A DNA stretch of 64,000 nucleotides from Nocardia fusca NBRC 14340 (GTDB taxonomy: Bacteria; Actinomycetota; Actinomycetes; Mycobacteriales; Mycobacteriaceae). Shown here one piece after another: positions 8,249 to 15,895 of this stretch (position 1 is its first letter; each line of letters opens with the position of its first letter). The position numbers and the translations under genes were made by a program. A model generated the notes under the pieces. It was not told the DNA's origin. It was given only the letters and a program-made list of their open reading frames with translations, and searched no databases. The stretch is taken from contig NZ_BDCU01000060.1 in the NCBI RefSeq assembly GCF_001618425.1, positions 1-64,000 on the forward strand. Direction: 5' to 3'.

Positions 8249-8380
8249 CCGGTATTTCGGCGCGTCCCGCGCGTGACCACCGCCTCCGGTGGCCGTATCG
8301 GCAGGGGCCGCCGCGACTCCGCGGGCCGTGCGCGGTGGAGTGCGACGACGGCGGGAGCGGCCCGCGGAGACCGGCGGGAG

Positions 8381-9226
8381 TCACTGCTGGGAGCCGGGGT
8401 TCTCCAGCGCGTGCTGGAATCGGCGCATCCCGCGGATCCAGCGGTCGTAGTCCGACCCCTTGTGCTGGTACATGGTCAGCACTTCCGGGTGCGGCAGGAT
8501 CAAGAACTGTCCGGCCGCCACTCCGGCCAGCACCGTATCGGCGACTTCTTCCGGAGTGAGCACCGCGCCTGCGGATTTCACGGCGTTGATGGCCAGCCGC
8601 CCGGCGGCCTCGTTGTCCGGCGGGATCATCCCCTCGCGCAGCAGCGCCGTATCCACGCCCATCGGGCATACGCAGCTGACCCGGATGCCTTTGTCGCCGT
8701 AGGTGATGGACAGCCATTCCGCGAAACCGACCGCGGCGTGCTTGGACACCGAGTACGGCGCGGAACCCAGCTGGGTGAGCAGCCCGGCCGCCGACGCGGT
8801 GCTCACGAAGTAGCCCGTACCGCGCGCCAGCCAGCCGGGGACGAGCAGGCGGGCGGCGCGGATATGGGCCATGGTGTTGATCTCCAGGGCGGCCGCCCAC
8901 TGCGCGTCGGTGCTGTCCAGCCCGGCGCCGCCGCCGATCCCGGCATTGGCGAAGTACAGGTCCACCGGGCCGAAGGCGGATTCCGCGGTATCGATCAGCC
9001 GCTGGATCACCGCGGGATCGGCGGCGTCCCCGCCGGCGGCGACGGCGCTTTCGCCGATCTCGCCGGCCACCTGCTCCGCGGTGGCCGGATCGAGGTCCGC
9101 CACGACGACCCGCGCCCCGTGGTCGGCCAGCCGTCGTGCCAGCGCCGCGCCGATACCGGATCCGCCGCCGGTGACGACAGCGGTCCGTCCGGAGAAAGCG
9201 TCCGCTACTGTGCCTGAGAGCTCCAT
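8381..9226 (-). CDS. Short-chain dehydrogenase/reductase
   Basis: A 281-residue NAD(P)-dependent oxidoreductase of the classical SDR family. Cofactor motif TGGGSGIG is at 19-26 and NAG at 94-96; the catalytic Ser lies in the FVSTASAAG strand and Tyr158-x3-Lys162 in YSVSK. The Asp in VVADLD at the end of beta-2 favours NAD over NADP. A C-terminal extension of about 30 residues (HPEVLTMYQHKGSDYDRWIRG, in part) is seen in many mycobacterial SDRs. ATG 9226 is the start. The substrate is unknown. The TetR gene downstream on the same strand may control it. Confidence 0.85.
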   Translation of the reverse strand: MELSGTVADAFSGRTAVVTGGGSGIGAALARRLADHGARVVVADLDPATAEQVAGEIGESAVAAGGDAADPAVIQRLIDTAESAFGPVDLYFANAGIGGGAGLDSTDAQWAAALEINTMAHIRAARLLVPGWLARGTGYFVSTASAAGLLTQLGSAPYSVSKHAAVGFAEWLSITYGDKGIRVSCVCPMGVDTALLREGMIPPDNEAAGRLAINAVKSAGAVLTPEEVADTVLAGVAAGQFLILPHPEVLTMYQHKGSDYDRWIRGMRRFQHALENPGSQQ

Positions 9227-9248
9227 GCCGGCACTCTAACGCTTACAT

Positions 9249-9272
9249 GCGACATATGCCCCTATGTGTCGC
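9249..9272. promoter_or_regulatory. Candidate operator dyad upstream of the SDR
   Basis: GCGACA (9249-9254) and TGTCGC (9267-9272) form an inverted repeat with a 12-nt spacer, 23 bases before the SDR start and abutting the Lrp stop codon. It is a plausible binding site for the nearby TetR protein, unproven. Confidence 0.4.
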
Positions 9273-9794
9273 TTAATCGGATCGGCGCCCGTCGGCGGGG
9301 CGTGATTGCCCGGCGAGCCGGCGCAGCAGCGGGGCGGTGCGCGGTCCCACCGATTCCTGCATCACCAGGGCCATATTCGTGCGGACGACCCCGGGAATCT
9401 TCAGGATCTGTCCGGTGATGCGGTAGAGGTCGTCGGCGTCGCGGGCCACCACCCGGACCGTGAGATCGGTGGGGCCGGTCATGCCGCACACCTCGGTCAC
9501 CTCGGCGATCTCGGCCAATTCGCCGACCACCGCTTCCAGCCGGTGCTGGTCCACGACCACCGCGACGAAGGCCGACAGCCGGTAGCCCAGCGCCCGCAAC
9601 TCGACCCGGCGTTCGAAACTGCCCAGTACGCCGGTGGCTTCCCAGCGGGCGAGCCGCGCCTGCACGGTGTTGCGGGACAGCCCGAGCCGGGCGGCCAGCT
9701 CCACGCCGGTGGCCCGGGGGTTGGCGATCAGTTCCAGCAGCAGGCGCGCGTCGGTGGCGTCCACTACCGCATCGGAAGTCTCCGGACTGGTCAT
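9273..9794 (-). CDS. Lrp/AsnC-family regulator, divergent from the BCKDH operon
   Basis: A 173-residue leucine-responsive regulator. The N-terminal winged helix-turn-helix is at residues 12-65 (DARLLLELIANPRATG, LAARLGLSRNTVQARLARWE), followed by the RAM ligand-binding domain (LSAFVAVVVD, GPTDLTVRVVA, RITGQILKIPGV). ATG 9794 is chosen because the helix-turn-helix starts soon after. The gene is divergent from the 2-oxoacid dehydrogenase operon at 9939, and Lrp-type proteins in this position are known to control bkd genes in actinomycetes. Control by branched-chain amino or oxo acids is the likely role (inference from position). Confidence 0.85.
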   Translation of the reverse strand: MTSPETSDAVVDATDARLLLELIANPRATGVELAARLGLSRNTVQARLARWEATGVLGSFERRVELRALGYRLSAFVAVVVDQHRLEAVVGELAEIAEVTEVCGMTGPTDLTVRVVARDADDLYRITGQILKIPGVVRTNMALVMQESVGPRTAPLLRRLAGQSRPADGRRSD

Positions 9795-9832
9795 GTAACG
9801 CAGTATGACAGGCCTGAAGGCCGCAAAACCGT

Positions 9833-9873
9833 GCAATCTGCTCAGTTGTCGGATCGAGACTTGCGCAGATCGC
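9833..9873. promoter_or_regulatory. Candidate Lrp-type operator between regulator and bkd operon
   Basis: GCAATCTGC (9833-9841) and GCAGATCGC (9865-9873) form an inverted repeat matching at 8 of 9 positions, with centres 32 bp apart, in the divergent promoter region. Lrp proteins bind spaced dyads on one face of the helix, which fits. Confidence 0.4.
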
Positions 9874-9938
9874 TTAAGAGTGGATGCTATGTGTTACAGG
9901 CCACATCGACGCGTGACCCGCGTGAGGAGGCGAGGCCG

Positions 9939-11069
9939 ATGCCCGGCACAACCGAGTATCCGGTGCAATTGATCCAGCCCGACGGCGCTCGGGTGCACCA
10001 CCCGGAATATCAGGCCCTGGTCGCCGATGTCGGTCCCGGTGAACTGCGCCGACTCTACGAAGACCTGGTGGTCACCCGGCGGATCGATACCGAGGCCGTC
10101 GCGCTGGCCCGGCAGGGGCAACTCGGCCTCTGGGCGCCGTGCCAGGGACAGGAGGCGGCCCAGGTGGGATCGGCGCACGCGCTCCACCCCGACGACTATG
10201 TGTTCGGCAGCTACCGGGAGAGTGCCGTTGCCTACTGCCGCGGGGTACTGCCGAGCGCCATGACCCGGATGTGGCGGGGAGTGTCGCACGGGATCGGCGA
10301 TCCGGCGGCGGCCAATATGGCCAACCCGGCCATCGTGGTCGGCGCCCAGGCGCTGCACGCCACCGGCTACGCCTATGCCGCCCACCTCGACGGCGCCGAG
10401 ATCGCGACCGTCACCTATTTCGGCGACGGCGCCACCAGCCAGGGGGATATCGCCGAGGCATTGACCTTCGCCGCGAGCTGGAGCGCGCCGGTGGTGTTCT
10501 TCTGCCAGAACAATCACTGGGCGATCAGTGAGCCGGTGCAGTTGCAGAGCGCCACGCCGATCGCCCAGCGGGCGATCGGTTACGGAATCCCCGCGATCCG
10601 GGTGGACGGCAACGATGTGCTGGCCGTACTGGCTGTCACCAGGCAGGCGGTCGCGCGCGCCCGCGGCGGAGGCGGGCCCTCGTTCGTCGAGGCCATCACC
10701 TACCGCATGGGTCCGCATACGACCGCCGACGACCCCACCCGCTACCGCGCCGCGGCCGAGACCGAGGAGTGGGCGCGGCGGGACCCGATCCTGCGGATGC
10801 GGCGGCTACTGGACCGCGAGGGCCTGCTCGACGCCGAGACCCGGCGGCGAGTGGAGGAACGCGCCGACGAGGTCGCCCACCGGATGCGCACCGAGACCCT
10901 CACCATGGCCGACCCCGAACCGCCGGAACTCTTCGAGCACGTCTACGCGACCCCGCACCGGGGCCTCGACGAGCAGCGTCGGGACTATCTCGCGTACCTG
11001 GCCGACGACCCGGCCGGGGCGCTCGCCACCGTCGCGCCCACCCTGCGCGAGGAAGGAGTCCGCTCATGA
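9939..11069 (+). CDS. bkdA: Branched-chain 2-oxoacid dehydrogenase E1 subunit alpha
   Basis: A 376-residue thiamine-diphosphate-dependent E1 alpha subunit. With E1 beta it decarboxylates branched-chain 2-oxoacids (or pyruvate) and passes the acyl group to E2 lipoate. The ThDP motif reads FGDGATSQGDIAEALTFA (part) and ends in CQNNHWAIS. The phosphorylation-loop equivalent is YRMGPHTTADDPTRYR. ATG 9939 follows a strong GAGGAGG ribosome site. The stop overlaps the E1 beta start (ATGA). Gene order and the divergent Lrp regulator favour branched-chain substrates, but the family does not separate them cleanly from pyruvate. Confidence 0.9.
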   Translation: MPGTTEYPVQLIQPDGARVHHPEYQALVADVGPGELRRLYEDLVVTRRIDTEAVALARQGQLGLWAPCQGQEAAQVGSAHALHPDDYVFGSYRESAVAYCRGVLPSAMTRMWRGVSHGIGDPAAANMANPAIVVGAQALHATGYAYAAHLDGAEIATVTYFGDGATSQGDIAEALTFAASWSAPVVFFCQNNHWAISEPVQLQSATPIAQRAIGYGIPAIRVDGNDVLAVLAVTRQAVARARGGGGPSFVEAITYRMGPHTTADDPTRYRAAAETEEWARRDPILRMRRLLDREGLLDAETRRRVEERADEVAHRMRTETLTMADPEPPELFEHVYATPHRGLDEQRRDYLAYLADDPAGALATVAPTLREEGVRS

Positions 11070-12040
11070 TCACCACCTTCGCCGCGGCGCTCAACGCCGG
11101 GCTGCGCAGTGCGCTCGAGGAGGATCCGAAAGTGGTGCTGATGGGTGAGGACATCGGCCGGCTCGGCGGCGTCTTCCGGGTCACCGACGCGCTGCAGAAA
11201 GATTTCGGCGACCGTCGCGTGATCGATACGCCACTGGCGGAGTCGGGGATCATCGGTACCGCGTTCGGGATGGCGTTGCGCGGCTACCGCCCGGTGTGCG
11301 AGATCCAATTCGACGGGTTCGTGTATCCGGCGTTCGACCAGATCGTCTCCCAGGTCGCCAAGATCCACTACCGGACCCGGGGCGCGGTGCGGGCGCCGCT
11401 GACCATCCGCATCCCGTTCGGGGGCGGCATCGGCTCGGTCGAGCATCATTCCGAATCGCCGGAGGCGTATTTCGCGCACACCGCGGGGCTGCGGGTGGTG
11501 GCGCCGAGCAATCCGGCCGACGCCTTCACCATGATCCGGCAGGCCATCGCCCTGGACGACCCGGTGATCTTCTTCGAACCCAAGCGCCGGTACTGGGACA
11601 AAGCCGAGTTCGATCCGGCAGCCGAACCGGACCTGCCGTTGGACCGGGCCCGGGTGTGCGTGCGCGGGACCGATGCCACGGTGGTCGCCTACGGGGGCAC
11701 GGTCGCCACCGCGCTGGCCGCCGCGAAGATGGGTGCCGAGGAAGGGATCTCGCTGGAGGTCGTGGATCTCCGGAGCCTGGCCCCGCTGGACGTGGACACC
11801 GTCGCCGAATCGGTGGACCGGACGGGCCGGCTCATCGTGGTGCACGAGGCGTCGCGCACCGGCGGTATCGGCGCCGAGCTCGCCGCCCGGATCACCGAGC
11901 GGTGTTTCTACCGGCTCGAGGCGCCGGTACTGCGGGTCGCCGGGTTCGATATCCCCTACCCTCCGGCTAAGCTCGAGAAGCATCATCTGCCCGACCCGGA
12001 TCGGATCCTGGAGGCGGTCGATCGAACGCTTGCCGCCTGA
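11066..12040 (+). CDS. bkdB: Branched-chain 2-oxoacid dehydrogenase E1 subunit beta
   Basis: A 324-residue E1 beta subunit that completes the ThDP site with E1 alpha. Recognisable are VVLMGEDIGRLGGVFRVT, the TPLAESGIIGTAFGMAL segment, the His-bearing GSVEHHSESPEAYFAH and the transketolase C-terminal domain (VVDLRSLAPLDVDTV, VVHEASRTGGIGAELAA). The ATG overlaps the E1 alpha stop and has an AAGGAG ribosome site, so translation is coupled. The E2 gene follows after about 40 bases. Confidence 0.92.
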   Translation: MITTFAAALNAGLRSALEEDPKVVLMGEDIGRLGGVFRVTDALQKDFGDRRVIDTPLAESGIIGTAFGMALRGYRPVCEIQFDGFVYPAFDQIVSQVAKIHYRTRGAVRAPLTIRIPFGGGIGSVEHHSESPEAYFAHTAGLRVVAPSNPADAFTMIRQAIALDDPVIFFEPKRRYWDKAEFDPAAEPDLPLDRARVCVRGTDATVVAYGGTVATALAAAKMGAEEGISLEVVDLRSLAPLDVDTVAESVDRTGRLIVVHEASRTGGIGAELAARITERCFYRLEAPVLRVAGFDIPYPPAKLEKHHLPDPDRILEAVDRTLAA

Positions 12041-12082
12041 AGTGTGATCCCGCCCTGATGCCAGCCGGAGGTGCCCGAAACC

Positions 12083-13525
12083 GTGGACGACGACGCCCGC
12101 GCCGACGAAGGTCGTGCCGCAGATACCGGCGAGATCCTGGAGTTCCGTCTCCCCGATCTCGGCGAAGGACTCACCGATGCCGAATTCCAGAACTGGACGG
12201 TGGCGGTGGGCGACGAGATCGCGTTGAACCAGACCATTGCCGAGGTCGAGACCGCGAAAGCGGTGGTCGCGCTACCGTCCCCGTTCGCGGGGACCGTCGT
12301 GGAACTGCTCGCCGAGCCCGGCGAGACCATCGACGTCGGTGCACCGCTACTCCGGATACGCACGGCCGCAACGGAATCGGGAGCCGAGGGGCGGCCTTCG
12401 GTGCTGGTCGGTTACGGGCCGTCGGAGGAGCGCGGTTCGCGGCGGCGGCGCGGTGGGCAACGCGCCGGCGGTGCGGCGGTACCGCCGACGGAGCCGTCCG
12501 CGGGCAACGGGATGTCCTACGAGAGCGGCGTGATCGGCGGATCGCACGGCACGACTGCCCGGACGGCGGCGGAACCGCCGGAACACGGTGGCGACTTCGC
12601 GCGCGGGGCCGCGGCCGAATCGCAACGGGTGGCCGCGACGCCGGGAGCCCGCAAACTGGCCCGGGAGCTGGGCATAGACCTGTGGTATGTGGCCGGTTCC
12701 GGGCCGGAGGGGGCCGTCACCGTCGCGGATGTCCGTGGTGCGGTGCCGGTTTCGGAACCCGATACCCGCGATCGCGATCCCGGTGACGAGGCCGCGCCGC
12801 CCGGGGAACGAGCCGCCGGGTCGGTCCGGGAGGAGCGCACGCCGATCGCCGGGGTCCGTAAGCGGACCGCGGCGGCCATGGTGACCAGTGCGCGCACGAT
12901 CCCCCAGGCCGATACCTCGATCACGGTGGATGTCACGGCCTCGCTGGAACTGCTGGAACATCTGCGCGCCACCCGATCCTTCGAAGGGATCACCCCGACC
13001 CTGCTCGCGCTGGTGGCGAAATCGGTACTCGCCGCGCTGGCCGAATTCCCCGTGATCAACACCTTCTGGGACGAGGCCAACGCGGAGATCGTCACCCGGC
13101 ACTACGTCAACCTGGGTATCGCGGTGGCCGCCCCGCGTGGGCTGCTGGTGCCCAATATCAAGGATGCCCAGACCCTGAGCCTGCGGGAACTGTGCCGTGA
13201 AATCGGGTGGCTGGCCCGGACCGCGCGGGACGGCCGGGCGGGGCCGGCCGATCTACGCGGCGGCACGTTCACCATTTCCAATGTCGGCGTTTTCGGTGTG
13301 GAATCCGGTACGCCGCTGGTCAATCCGGGCGAGGCCGCGATCCTGTGCCTGGGTGCGGTGGTGAAACGGCCGTGGGTCTTCCGAGACGAATTGGCGGTCC
13401 GCTCGGTGGCGACGCTGACGCTGAGTTTCGATCACCGGATGATCGACGGTGAGGCGGCCGCCCGGTTCCTGGCGACCGTCGCCGGCCTGCTGGAGGACCC
13501 GCTGACGCTGCTCGCCCGGATCTGA
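12083..13525 (+). CDS. bkdC: Dihydrolipoamide acyltransferase E2 of the BCKDH complex
   Basis: A 480-residue E2 core protein. It carries an N-terminal lipoyl domain with the lipoylated Lys59 in VETAKAVV, a long Gly/Glu/Arg-rich linker (residues about 95-195), a peripheral subunit-binding domain (ATPGARKLARELGIDLWYV) and the catalytic acyltransferase domain ending in DHRMIDG with His451 as base. GTG 12083 is preferred because GGAGG sits 11 bases before it; GTG 12071 would overlap that site. E3 is not encoded nearby and is presumably shared from elsewhere. It transfers the branched acyl group to CoA. Confidence 0.9.
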   Translation: MDDDARADEGRAADTGEILEFRLPDLGEGLTDAEFQNWTVAVGDEIALNQTIAEVETAKAVVALPSPFAGTVVELLAEPGETIDVGAPLLRIRTAATESGAEGRPSVLVGYGPSEERGSRRRRGGQRAGGAAVPPTEPSAGNGMSYESGVIGGSHGTTARTAAEPPEHGGDFARGAAAESQRVAATPGARKLARELGIDLWYVAGSGPEGAVTVADVRGAVPVSEPDTRDRDPGDEAAPPGERAAGSVREERTPIAGVRKRTAAAMVTSARTIPQADTSITVDVTASLELLEHLRATRSFEGITPTLLALVAKSVLAALAEFPVINTFWDEANAEIVTRHYVNLGIAVAAPRGLLVPNIKDAQTLSLRELCREIGWLARTARDGRAGPADLRGGTFTISNVGVFGVESGTPLVNPGEAAILCLGAVVKRPWVFRDELAVRSVATLTLSFDHRMIDGEAAARFLATVAGLLEDPLTLLARI

Positions 13526-13627
13526 CATCAGAATTCACCCGCGGATATCCGTGTACGCATGGACTTCGCGGACCGCCCGCGCGTACGGTGGCGAAATCTG
13601 TTCCAGACCCTTGGACGAGGAGCTGCG

Positions 13628-14452
13628 TTGAACGCGGTATTGATCTCGGCTGAAGAACTCCGGGAATCAACAGAGAAGGATCTGCGCCTGCTGGATGTGC
13701 GCTGGCAACTCGGTGATCCCGACGGGCCACAGCACTACCAGAACGGTCATATACCCGGAGCGGTGTTCGTCGACCTGGATACCGAACTCGCCGCCCTGCC
13801 CTCACCCGCCCACGGGCGGCATCCGCTCCCGGACCCGAGCCGGCTCCAGAAATGCGCGCGCAGCTGGGGTCTGTGCACGGGCGATCCGGTGGTGGTCTAC
13901 GACGCGATCGGCGGAATGTCCGCGGCGCGGGCGTGGTGGCTGCTGCGCTGGGCGGGTATCGCCGATGTCCGGATCCTGGACGGCGGGCTCCCGGCGTGGA
14001 CCCGGTCCGGCGGGGAACTGGCCACCGGGGTGGAACCCGATCCGGCGCCCGGTGATATCGAACTCCGGCCGGGCCGGCTGCCGGTGATCGACGCCGACGC
14101 GGTCGCTCGCTGGGAAGGGGTCCTGCTGGACGCCCGCGCGGCCGAGCGCTACCGCGGCGAACAGGAACACGTCGATCCCCGCGCCGGGCACATACCCGGC
14201 GCGATCAGCGCGCCGAGCAGCGAGAACCTCGATCAGGACGGCTGCTTCCTGCCCGAGAACCTACTGCGCGAGCGGTTCGGTGAGATCGGCGAGGCCCCGG
14301 TCGCGGTGTACTGCGGTTCGGGTGTCACGGCCGCGCACGCGATCGCGGCGCTCGCCGTGGTGGGGGTACAGGCCGCGCTCTATCCGGGCTCCTGGTCGCA
14401 GTGGGCCCACGATCCGAAGCGGCCGGTCGCCACCGGCGTATCGGCCGGGTGA
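13628..14452 (+). CDS. sseA: 3-mercaptopyruvate/thiosulfate sulfurtransferase
   Basis: A 274-residue tandem rhodanese. The N-terminal rhodanese domain (LLDVRWQLGDPDG, HIPGAVFVDLD, VVVYDAIGGMSAARAWW) lacks the cysteine and is structural. The C-terminal domain carries the active loop with Cys229 in YCGSGVTAAH, the loop type of mercaptopyruvate sulfurtransferases. It moves sulfur from 3-mercaptopyruvate or thiosulfate to an acceptor in the cytoplasm. TTG 13628 is preferred since GAGGAG lies six bases upstream; ATG 13559 in frame has no ribosome site. It lies 100 bases after the bkd operon and may be separate from it. Confidence 0.85.
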   Translation: MNAVLISAEELRESTEKDLRLLDVRWQLGDPDGPQHYQNGHIPGAVFVDLDTELAALPSPAHGRHPLPDPSRLQKCARSWGLCTGDPVVVYDAIGGMSAARAWWLLRWAGIADVRILDGGLPAWTRSGGELATGVEPDPAPGDIELRPGRLPVIDADAVARWEGVLLDARAAERYRGEQEHVDPRAGHIPGAISAPSSENLDQDGCFLPENLLRERFGEIGEAPVAVYCGSGVTAAHAIAALAVVGVQAALYPGSWSQWAHDPKRPVATGVSAG

Positions 14453-15163
14453 TCATCCGCAGGTCGCGGCCACCCGACGCAACGCCGTGTGATCGGCGGC
14501 GGTGACCGGAAGCCCGTAGCGCAACGCGACGGTGAGGTAGCGGCCCGCGTAGTAGCAGTGCCCGGGCCGGGACGGCGGTAGCCAGTCCGCGGGAGTGCTG
14601 TCGCTCTTGTCGGTATTGGTCGCATCGTCGGTGGCCTGCAGGTTGTAATCGATATCGTTGGCGAACCGGATCCGCTGCGCGGCCGGCCACCCGGCCGCCC
14701 CGAGATCCCAGGCCGCGGCCAGCGGATAGATGTGGTCGATCGGTATCCGCCGGGCGTTCTCCTTGCTGAACACGATGAGGGCGCCGGTGTAGGGGTCGGC
14801 CAGGGTGCCGGACTGTACGACGCACCGATGGCTACCGGGCCGGTAGCCGACTCCGGTGAGCTGGCGCGCGAGCACATTGTTCCGGGTGTCGCAGCCGTCC
14901 CGGCCGCCGGGGCCGTCGTGGTCGTCGGACCAGGCGGGGCCGAAAACGCACCCCTGCCCGGCCCCGCAGCCGCGTTCGTATCCGCCCGGATGTGGGCGTT
15001 GCGGCACCACCCGGACCGCGCCGAGCAATTGTTCGAGCTGCGCCCGCCCCGGACTGCCCGGTGCGGGCCGCTGCCCGGTGACCGCCGCGCATCCGGTCCC
15101 CGAAGCCAGTAGCAGAAAGGCGGCACACAGAGCGGTAACCGCGTGAATCGTCCCCCGTGTCAT
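14453..15163 (-). CDS. Secreted HNH nuclease-family lipoprotein
   Basis: A 236-residue exported protein. Residues 1-25 form a signal peptide ending in a lipobox-like ASGTGC, so Cys25 may be lipidated. The mature part has the HNH/DUF1524-type core: Asp143-His144 in IDHIYPLAAAWDLGA, an Asn-rich FANDIDYNLQAT and a closing DWLPPSRPGHCYYA region. This pattern is common in small secreted actinobacterial nucleases that cut DNA or RNA outside the cell. ATG 15163 or GTG 15166 could start it. Its stop abuts that of the convergent sulfurtransferase gene. Confidence 0.8.
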   Translation of the reverse strand: MTRGTIHAVTALCAAFLLLASGTGCAAVTGQRPAPGSPGRAQLEQLLGAVRVVPQRPHPGGYERGCGAGQGCVFGPAWSDDHDGPGGRDGCDTRNNVLARQLTGVGYRPGSHRCVVQSGTLADPYTGALIVFSKENARRIPIDHIYPLAAAWDLGAAGWPAAQRIRFANDIDYNLQATDDATNTDKSDSTPADWLPPSRPGHCYYAGRYLTVALRYGLPVTAADHTALRRVAATCG

Positions 15164-15213
15164 CACGGATACCGGTATACCGGACCCCTCCGACAGCTAC
15201 CGCGGTCTCGGAG

Positions 15214-15576
15214 TCAGAGCCAGGCGCGGGCCAGCAGTTCGTCGTTGTCGACCCGGCTGGTGCGGGGCGGGAAGCGCGTGGCGACCAGGGATTCGATATG
15301 TACTCCGTCGTGACCGATCACCCATGACCCACCGCTGTCGGTACATTCGGCGATCTTGGCGAAGGCGGTGAGGAGGAAGGTGACCGCCTCTTCGGGCACC
15401 GTGGTGTGGGCCAGACGCTGCGACTCGCCGGGCCGGGACAGGTCAAGCCATACTCCGCACTGCCCGTCGAGCCGCATGCCGACGATCTTGTCGGCATTCA
15501 CGAAGGTGAACTTGCGCCGTTCCCACGGGGTCGTCGGCGTGTAGCTCTGCTCGAGAACCTGGAGCAGGATCGTCAT
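15214..15576 (-). CDS. Small hypothetical protein
   Basis: A 120-residue soluble protein that I do not recognise. It starts at ATG 15576 behind a GGAGGG site and reads MTILLQVLEQSYTPTTPWER, a beta-rich middle (FTFVNADKIVGMRLDG, CGVWLDLS) and an acidic C-terminal end (RVDNDELLARAWL). Third codon positions are G/C-rich. It ends 50 bases before the nuclease-like gene on the same strand. The N-terminal part resembles small phage or plasmid proteins in style only; no function is assigned. Confidence 0.6.
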   Translation of the reverse strand: MTILLQVLEQSYTPTTPWERRKFTFVNADKIVGMRLDGQCGVWLDLSRPGESQRLAHTTVPEEAVTFLLTAFAKIAECTDSGGSWVIGHDGVHIESLVATRFPPRTSRVDNDELLARAWL

Positions 15577-15895
15577 ACTGCTGCCCTCCGCTTTTCGATG
15601 GCACCGCAGTGCCGGGATGCCGCTGTTGATGGGACCGCTGTTCGCGGGCCGGGCTGCGCCGGGCGCCACTGGTGGCCGCCGGAGACAGCCCGAGCTGCCC
15701 GGCGGGGCTGCGCACGGCAAATGCGGATATCAGCGGTGACCAGCGGATATTTTCCAGTATGTGCCGTCGCGGAGGATAAATCCAGGGACAGCCCGGGTGC
15801 GCCGGGCCGGTATCGCGTCCACCGGCCCACGGTCGCGGGACGCGGGGGCGGGGGACCGTGCGCGGGCTGTCGCACCCGGCTGATTTGATGGGGCC
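15577..15895. other. Divergent intergenic region
   Basis: 319 bases between divergent starts at 15576 and 15896. No gene is supported. It must hold the promoters for the small hypothetical gene and the helicase operon; no clear operator stands out. Confidence 0.5.

Noticed and set aside
7518..8900. 460-residue single gene joining TetR with an upstream domain
   Set aside because: The upstream half is out of phase with the SDR gene and meaningless; the TetR starts at GTG 8234.
15640..15670. Fourth copy of the ESX-locus promoter element (GCGCCACT near 15655)
   Set aside because: The AATT block, the ATT(A/C)A block and the GCTG(T/G)AAT block are all missing at the required spacing.
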